A stretch of DNA of 64,000 nucleotides from Chrysoperla carnea (lineage: Eukaryota > Arthropoda > Insecta > Neuroptera > Chrysopidae): NCBI RefSeq assembly GCF_905475395.1, contig NC_058339.1:80938520-81002519 (forward strand), given 5' to 3'. Of this stretch, positions 38,101 to 47,100 are shown one piece after another. How positions within the stretch are numbered: the stretch's first letter is position 1; each line of letters opens with the position of its first letter. The notes under the pieces are model-generated. The model saw nothing but the letters and a program-made list of their open reading frames with translations, had not been told where the DNA came from and searched no databases. The translations under genes were made by a program, and so were the position numbers.

Positions 38101-41100
38101 ATCGAGAGTGGGAAAATTTTTTTTTTTAGATCGAATCTGAAGATTTCTTTAAGAATACTCAGCTAATCGCCAAATGACCAAAGTTTTTATAATTTTTTAT
38201 CCTATATAATTCAAAAAAACGAAATTCTGGTAGATTTTGTCATTGAACTAAACAAGTTTCTTATCAACTTCAAGTTCAAGAAATTGCTCCGGTATTTCAC
38301 CTCTGAAAGTATTGGTCCAATCGTTACAATCAAAACAAAATTGTTTTTTTCGTTCTTATTTAACAACGCTAGTTCAAGCCGGAGAACTGCTTCGAACAAT
38401 CAACGCGATTTTATAGGTTCTAAGATATAAAAAACTTGAAACTATAGTAGAGAATTATAGTAGAGAAACTATACCTATATAGAGAACTAAAAAAAACCCT
38501 TTATTGATTGATTTTTATTACGGGAGGCGCTACTGTTTATAGGCGCAAAATTTCTTAATTCAAGATCGAAAATAAACAATTTTTTTTTCAGCGATACGTG
38601 TTTAATTCCTCCTTAATATTGTATTGAACTGTGTGTAATTTAATTGAAATTAATTATGTTATTTTCACATTGTTCTTAATAATTTTACCTTCATTAGCAA
38701 ACAATAACTTCAATTTATAAATGAAAACCAGGTAGGTAATGCCTATTATATCCATGAGAATATTATTTACACCTAGATATCACCTATAATCTACGATTAT
38801 GAAAACTGTGCCATTGGAACGGGGGCTCTTGTATACCAGACATAAACACAACGGATATCGTTCAATATAGTACAGTAAAACATGTTACAAAAATCGGCTA
38901 ATAAAGGAAAATGAAAGAAACCGCTTGCATTTTGTTAAAACCTCATGGAATATGTTTCTTAGGTGTCAAGTATCATTAATAACGCATGAGTTAGTGGCGC
39001 AAATGTTTTTATTTGTTAATAAACAATAAATTGTTAATGCAATGAAACGATCAATGTTAAAGTTCACTTGAAAAATTAGTAATTAGACAACTTGTATGAC
39101 GTAAATTTTAAATGTTTGTCAAATAATCGAAAACTATTATATATGTATAACGTATACGTAATTCAAGTTACCTATTTATTAATTTTATAATTCAACTTTA
39201 ACATTAACCGTTCCATTGAATTAACAATTTATTGTTTATTAACAAATAGAAACCTATGCACCACTAACTCATGCTTTACTAATGATATTTGACACCTAAG
39301 AAACACATTCCATGAGGTTTTAGCAAAATGCGAGCGGTTTCATTCATTTTCCTTTATTTGTGACATCTTTAACTGTACTAATAAGATAGAGAACTGCGAT
39401 TTAGCGAAATTATTATACTTGGAGACTTTGAAAACATCTGGCTGAAAGCAACTAAATTGTACATTTCTTTGCTGTTTATACAGGGTGTACCATTTTAATA
39501 TATAATAGTTAATAGCTCGTTTTGTAGTAAATCAATCAAAATTTTCTTTAATCAAAAATTGTAGAGTTTGAATGGGGGAGCATAATGTTCTGACATCAGA
39601 TTGGACCTAGTTATCCAATTCTAAACGGTAAGAGATAGAATAACACTAAGTTAGAAAGTTGATACTCATAAAAAAAACTAACAATTTTTGTTTAAACTAT
39701 TTTTTCGAAAAACGTTAGATTTCGGAGGAAATGTAACTTAATAATATGTCATTATTGCATTTAATCGAAAGAAAATACGCTCAAAGATTATCGATAATTG
39801 TTGGTCAAAGTCATGAACACGGGCGAATGTCCTGTATTGCCCTCGACATCTTTTGGCTAAAGGATTTTTCCATAGTTAGCGTGTTTTCTATCGATTAAAT
39901 GCAATAATGACATATTTTTAAGTCGCATTTAATCTGACGATTTTCGAAAAAATGGTTTTGATGAAAAATGTTACTTTTTTTATAAGGATCAACTTTCTGA
40001 TTTCAAATTTTATTCTATCGCTTATCGTTTAAGATCTGAATTGGCTATTAAAAAACCCCAAAGAACGAGGTCCAAACTGTAGTCAGAACATGATGTCCTC
40101 CCATTAAACTATGCAACTTATGTTTGATTTATTTTTTGGTTGGTTAACTACCATTATAGATTAAAATGGTTCACCCTGTATTTATATTAGTTCCACAAGC
40201 TTTGCTCGATTTTAGCTAATCCTGCAAGTCATGGGTTTTAATTAACAAATTTTGACAGCTCAATGAAAGAAGACTTCATATCTGAAAAACTAAAAATTGG
40301 TCAATTTGAAATAAAATTAAATCGAAAATTTAACTTTGACAGCATACCGTTTCCACGTTTATTCATGCTAAGTGTTGATTACAAACCAACTAACACTAAA
40401 ATAGAGCACTCATAGGAGTATTTCACAGAGCCAGATTAAGACACCAACCAGACACGATACTTAGTAATTTTTGGAGACTTTAATTCAAAGGCCAAAAATT
40501 TGTTTTTGACCTTACACATCTGTCTACCTAGATATATTCTACGATTAAAAAAAATTGTCCTAAAATATTATAAACCCTGCCCTAAGCCACCGGTGAATAA
40601 TTGGAAAAAAATCGTAATTCCCCTATCGGAAATAACCAAAAAGGACCCAAATAAACATTCTTTGTGGTTTTAGTTGTAAATTTTAATTGTTTTTTAGGCA
40701 TTACCAATTGAACGATGCCCGCAATTTCGTGATCAACCCCCAGGCAGTACAGCCACATATAATGGAAAATGTTACATATTTTATAATCGTCAACAACTGA
40801 AGTTTCGAGATGCATTAGCATTTTGCCGTAGCCGCGGAGGCACACTAGTCGATGAAAGTAATCCAGCATTACAAGGATTCATAAGTTGGGAATTATGGCG
40901 AAGACACAGGTAAATTGAAAAAAAAATGTATTCTTTTCTTAATCTAACTTTTAAGATTTGTACAAATTATTTCAACAACTTTTTTTCAAACCGCTTTCCT
41001 CATTTCGTACGTTAATGTTTAAGGAGCGATTCAAATAGTCAATATTGGATGGGTGCCGTTCGAGATCCGCAACAACGCAACAATTGGAAATGGTTAAATG

Positions 41101-44100
41101 GTGAAGATGTAACAGTCTCATTTTGGAACTTACCTGGTGGTAATGAAGATTGTGCTCGATACGATGGATCCAAAGGATGGCTATGGTCGGATACGAATTG
41201 TAACTTGAATTTGAATTATATATGTCAACATCGTAAGTAGACAGATAATTTTGTAATATCTTATCTACATGGCATTCAAAAAGTATGGGAAGGGCACTTT
41301 GTTTTAAAAAACGAAAAACACGTGTAATATTTTTCTTATCTATCTAATGAAATCCACTTTTCGATATCACAACGGATCCTTAGGTCTAAGTGTGTCTCAC
41401 TCCAGGACAGCCGCTTTGACCTAACCTAACAATAACTGAAATGAAAATCGAATGAAGAATCTAAATCAAGAGAAAATATACAATTGATTGATTGAGTTAA
41501 TTTTTGAAACACCCTGTATAGACAATGTTGAATATCAATGCTTGAATTATTTTTAATAAATTATGACAGTTTAAAAAACCAAAACATTTATGGCTACCAT
41601 TCGGCTTCCATTTGTTCAAGTTTTGAAAATTTTGCAAAATTTTCGACTTTACTAGAAAACTTTTTTTTTTGTTTTTCAAAAATCTTTTATAATTTGAAGC
41701 TATCTACAAATTTTCAACTCTCTATCTTTTATAGTTTTGGAGAAAATTGACAACAAAATTTTGCCCTAATTGGGTTTTCTCACTGGAACCAAACTATTTA
41801 TTTTTTACTAGAGAACATTTTTTACATTTAAACTTTTCTTCTATCTCTTGCGGTTTACAAAATGGGTCCTGAGCACGCTACAAAATTTTTTTGAGTTATC
41901 GTATTCTCGGACGGACAAATGGAATCAACATTTTTAAGCGCTACAAACTTGGAACAAAAATTATTATACCATGATATATATTTCATATATATTCAGGTAT
42001 AAAAATAGGAGCAAGAGTTTTTTCGTTTTTCAAAACAAAGGGCATTTTACGAGTTCTTGGACTGTTCCCATAGTTTTGAATGTTCTGTTTAATAGCATTA
42101 AAATTGCATAATACTAATAATTTTTTTCTGAATTTCTCAAGAACCTAAAGCTTGTGGTCGACCAGAACAACCACCCAATTCAACAATGATCGCACAAAAC
42201 TTCAATGTGGGATCAAATATTGAGTACCAATGTGACGAGGGTCATCTATTAGTTGGACCATCAATACGAACATGTTTGGATACAGGATTCTATAATGAAT
42301 TCCCACCGGTATGTAAGCGTATTCAATGTGGATACCCTGCTGATATTGTCAATGGCGAATATCATCTAACCAATGGAAGTGTTGGATATTTGAGCCATGT
42401 CGTTTACAACTGTCATGATGGCTATGAAATGATTGGCCGGGCCCAATTAATCTGTGATATTGACGAACGATGGAATGGACCACCGCCAAGATGTGAACGT
42501 AAGTTTATTTTCCCACTTTACATTTAGTAGACATTTAGAAACGCATCTTCATTGCAAATAAGGAGTGCTTTAAGTGAATTTGTGACGTCCTGTCTGGCAA
42601 TACGTTTTCGCCAAAGTTGAACTTTGTCACCCCAGAAGTCACAGACTTCATCGAGCAAAATAGAAGATTATGCTTCCATAATTCCTTCTTCATTTTGTTG
42701 AGAAAGAAACAAGAAAATTTATATGTAGAGATTTTCAATTGGAAGGGAGTTTGACCCCCAACTCCTCCCCCCGTGCACACGAACCTATATCAATTTGACG
42801 TCCAATTTACTCTATAATTATCGCTCAAACTATTCAAAAATTCAGTTTTTAAATTAACATATTTCTTGCAGCAATTGTTTGTGAACCACCAATACCAATA
42901 GCAAATGGTCGATTTATTGCCACTAATAACGATACTATTTTTGGAACAATTGTGGAATATTTCTGTTCAAGAGGATATAAATTAGTTGGTGCAAAACAAG
43001 TGATTTGTCAAGCTAACGGGCAATTCGATTCACCGCCACCTGTTTGCAAAGGTAACTATTGTTTTTTAAATGTATTTATATTTTACCTCAGGAAAAAATT
43101 CGCTGGAGTTGTTTTAAAACCCCAATGTGCTGCAGGAATCAACTCGTTTATTAAAAAAAGGCGGTCATACGACATCCGGTGCCTTTAAATAGAACTACGA
43201 TACCAGGGTTTCAGCAGGTGTTGAATAAGTGGATGGATATTAAGAAAACATAGTAACTTACAACAATACTGTTCAAATAATTGAATGAACTTCCTAATAA
43301 AAAAAATAGACCACTCTTTTATGGTTTAGTCATTCCATAAACCATTGCTGCTTTCTTTAACATTTAAGCCTACTTATGACTGCCAAATTGACTGCTTAAT
43401 GTCATTAGTGATTTTCCCAATACCATTCGCTTTATTGCCAACCATGCCGAACGCTTATTCACTGTTTGTCAAATAGCAGATGTATGTTTGGACTTTAATA
43501 CTTTCATCATCAATACAAAAATGTTTTATTCCAATTTTCAGAGGATCAAAATACAATTGCCCCATCAAATCCGTCATCGACCAGTCGTCGCCCGTCACGA
43601 CCTCCAACATCACCCTCATCGACAAGTACACGCCAACGAACAACGAAACCCACAAGACCATCAGTAACCACTTCATTACCCACACAAAAACCAATTCCCG
43701 CTCCCAAAGAGGACAAAGATAACAATTTAAGTGGTTCCGTTGACATACCAGCGATTGACGCGCATCCAGGTCGTGTTCGAGAGGATAAGAATCCGTATCG
43801 TCGTAAAATAACGACTACAACCACGACAACCACACATCCAAAACGTAAAGAGGATTTATATAGTGGTGCTTCACATCCGCAAGAGAATGAGATTACAAAT
43901 AAAATTAGTGGTCGACAAGATGAGAGTGCAAATGTGAATATACCATTATCGGTAGACGGTGGTATCGATCGACGTGGTGATACATATGTTGCCCGCTTGA
44001 ATTTGGGAGCAATTATTGCACTTGGTGCATTTGGTGGATTTGTATTTCTTGCAGCACTTATTACCACAATAGTGATTCTGATACGAAGGTATGTGTTCCA

Positions 44101-47100
44101 TTCATTTTTTTAAATACGTTTTATGTTTGTTTTCGCCCCTTTTTAGTTGTTAGTTTACGAAATGAATACAACAAATCAATGTTTGTGCTACTATAGGAAA
44201 GAGTCAAAAAGAAAACTCAATCTTCTAAATTTGATCAATCAGACTGTTTAGCTAACAGTTGGGCTGAAAAGTTCGTAGGCTAACATAATAAAACACATTT
44301 TTTTGGCCAAATTCGATTTTATTGTTCAACATAGTTGCCTTCGAGGGCGATACAGCGATTATAGCGGTCATACAATTTTTCGATACCATTTTTATAGTAC
44401 GACTTGCCTGGCCTCAAAATAAGCTTCAGTTTCGGTGATTACCTCTTCATCGGCGATAAATCTCTTTCCAGTGAGAATTCTCTTGAAGTCTAAGAACAGG
44501 AAAAAGTCGCTGGGGTCCAAATCTGGGGAATACAGTGGAAACGGAAGAAATTCGAAGTCCCATACATGCAATTTTCCATCGTTTTCATTTATTCGTGACA
44601 CGGCGCATTGTCTTGATGAAACAGCAAGTTGCTTCACTCAAAATTATATATCTCACAAACTAATAGTAGGTACGACAGCTGTCAAATGCATACATATGCC
44701 TTTTGAAGGTGGAGGCTAACTAAAAAAGCACCATCTATGTGTCAGTCCACAAACTTACTACCGGGTATACAAGGTGACTCAAAATTGCATGTTGGTTTTA
44801 CCTTGCGATAAGGAACATAGTTCCAAAAATAGATCAACAACAAGAAAGCTTTGTCCCATGTCCTCATTTCACTTCTACTAAGTATCACTTTTATCAAAAT
44901 GATTTATCCAACAGTTTAAGTTTTTTATTTTCTTTTAATTCGAACAATTAATTTAACGCATATTTTACGCCGATTTTCGAGTACAAATGCCTTCACCGAA
45001 TTATTTTTAGTATTATTTTCTCGAATTAATACAAATCCTTAATTAAAATAACAAAGAAACTCAATTTACATTGATTAAGTTGTATTCATTACTTAAACTA
45101 AGTAAGTAAATAGAAATGAAATTGTATTTGCTTGCTTTTCATCACCTACAGAAAATAATAAGAGTGTCTAATCGAAATAGTCTCTGCTAGAATTGATTAA
45201 AAAACAGAAACTAGTTGATAAAATTCAATGTTATAGCTTCGATCAGACACGGATGACACTCGTGGGAACACGATAAATTTTCATAGAACCACCTCATAAC
45301 CTTATGAAAAATGGCTCTCCTAGAAATTCTCACAAGCTTTGTAATCGAAAGGCATTACACGATACAAATTTTGGAAATGACTTTAAGAATTTGAATTACA
45401 CTGGAAACAACTTTTTGAAATAATTAATTCAGAAGTTAAGAAATTTAAATTAGATGTCTATGTCCAAGTTTCCAAATTTGAAATATGTTGGAAATGAAGC
45501 TAAGTTATGAAGAGTTTCAAGAATTTAGTAGCCAAACATCCCCCTTTTCATTTGCAAAATGCATACGTTTCATTTGTAAAGAATAAATTTATTTGCAGTC
45601 AAATAAAAAAAGAAAGTAATGAAAAAGGGAAATGGTAATTTAAAAGGCAGTATAACAATAGACCCGAGACAAAATATCCCACGACAAAAGTCCGCGACCT
45701 AAGATCTGAAGACTGAATTTTGTTTAAAAAAATAATCAAAAAACCAACCGATAAATTAACGTATCCACGGACTATAGACATAGATATTTACAGGGTGTCT
45801 GGAGTGCAAAATTTTAAAATATTAAAAAGTTTAAATTAATTCAGTGAATCAGTACTGAGTGATCGTAATGTCAAGGCTAACCAAAAAGTCAAAAAACCCC
45901 ATAGACCTCATGCAAACTTGACCACATTAAAGGCTTGGCCAACCCGCGGATTAGTGAGTGAACGCAATCACAAGGTTAAGCAACAAGCCATAAGTCGAAA
46001 TCATAGAATAATAATTTTATTATTCTCATTTTTCATCGGATCTTTTGTCACCAGATTTTCTGTCTTCGGGTCAAAAGTCATAAAGCCATTTAAAACGATA
46101 GAAAAAATAAAATTATACACTTTTGATCTAGATTAAGATATAATCCACACATCTCAAAATTTAGATTATTTGATCTACCTACAGCCATTTTCCATAAAGT
46201 TTGAGAAGGGATCTTCTAAATATCATTTATTTGATTAAAAAATAATAATTTACAATTTCACTTCATTCTTCACTATACTTTGCAAATGATAACTTTCGAT
46301 TTACAAACTAACATTTATCATATGGTTAAAACAGTGGTGTTGGGGGGCAGTCAAGGCGGAAGCACAGACTGCCCACAGGGGCCATGCCGTCTCGTTGGTA
46401 TACACTCCTGGCCCTGCCTTTCCCCGACCAGCAAGTCGGACGTCGTGAGTTTGCACGCAACTATAGATCCCATCAAAGAGCTGGATACTTTTCGAATCCC
46501 ATCTAATAAAAATAACTAAAACCAATGCATTATACATGTGTTGTTTTCGCAAATACGCTTATCAAATATAAATTAAGGTATTGTAATTAGCAAATTACTA
46601 ATTTAAAAATTTAACACTTATCAAAAACGCACTTTACTAAACATCAAATTTTAATTATTATTTCAAATTCTCTGATATATATAAACCGCCTTTCATATTA
46701 TTAGTTTGGTGCATAATCCGAGAGCGGCAGCATTGAGTGTAGATATAAATAGTAGAGACATCCATGCAACAAAATATTAAGCAAATTTAAGGACAACCTT
46801 TGCCTTAAAATAAAACTACCATAACCGGCTTAAACTAGGTTTCAGCAGGCGTTGAATAAATAGATGGATATTGAAAAACCATAGAAATTTACAATAATGC
46901 TAACCAAATGTATGAATTAACTATCTAATTTAAAATAGCTCATTCTTTTAATGGTTTAGTCATTTCATAAACCGTTGTGTTTTTAACATTTAGCCCTGCT
47001 TATGACTGACAAATTGACTAGTTGACGTCATTAATAATTTTCCTAATAGATTGAGCGAATTCGCACTATTCATTTAATGATTCAAAATCAAAATTATTAA

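Noticed and set aside
43546..44067. 173-codon open frame on the - strand
   Set aside because: Shadow of the stalk/transmembrane exon of the lectin gene, which has consistent splice sites and domain content on the + strand.
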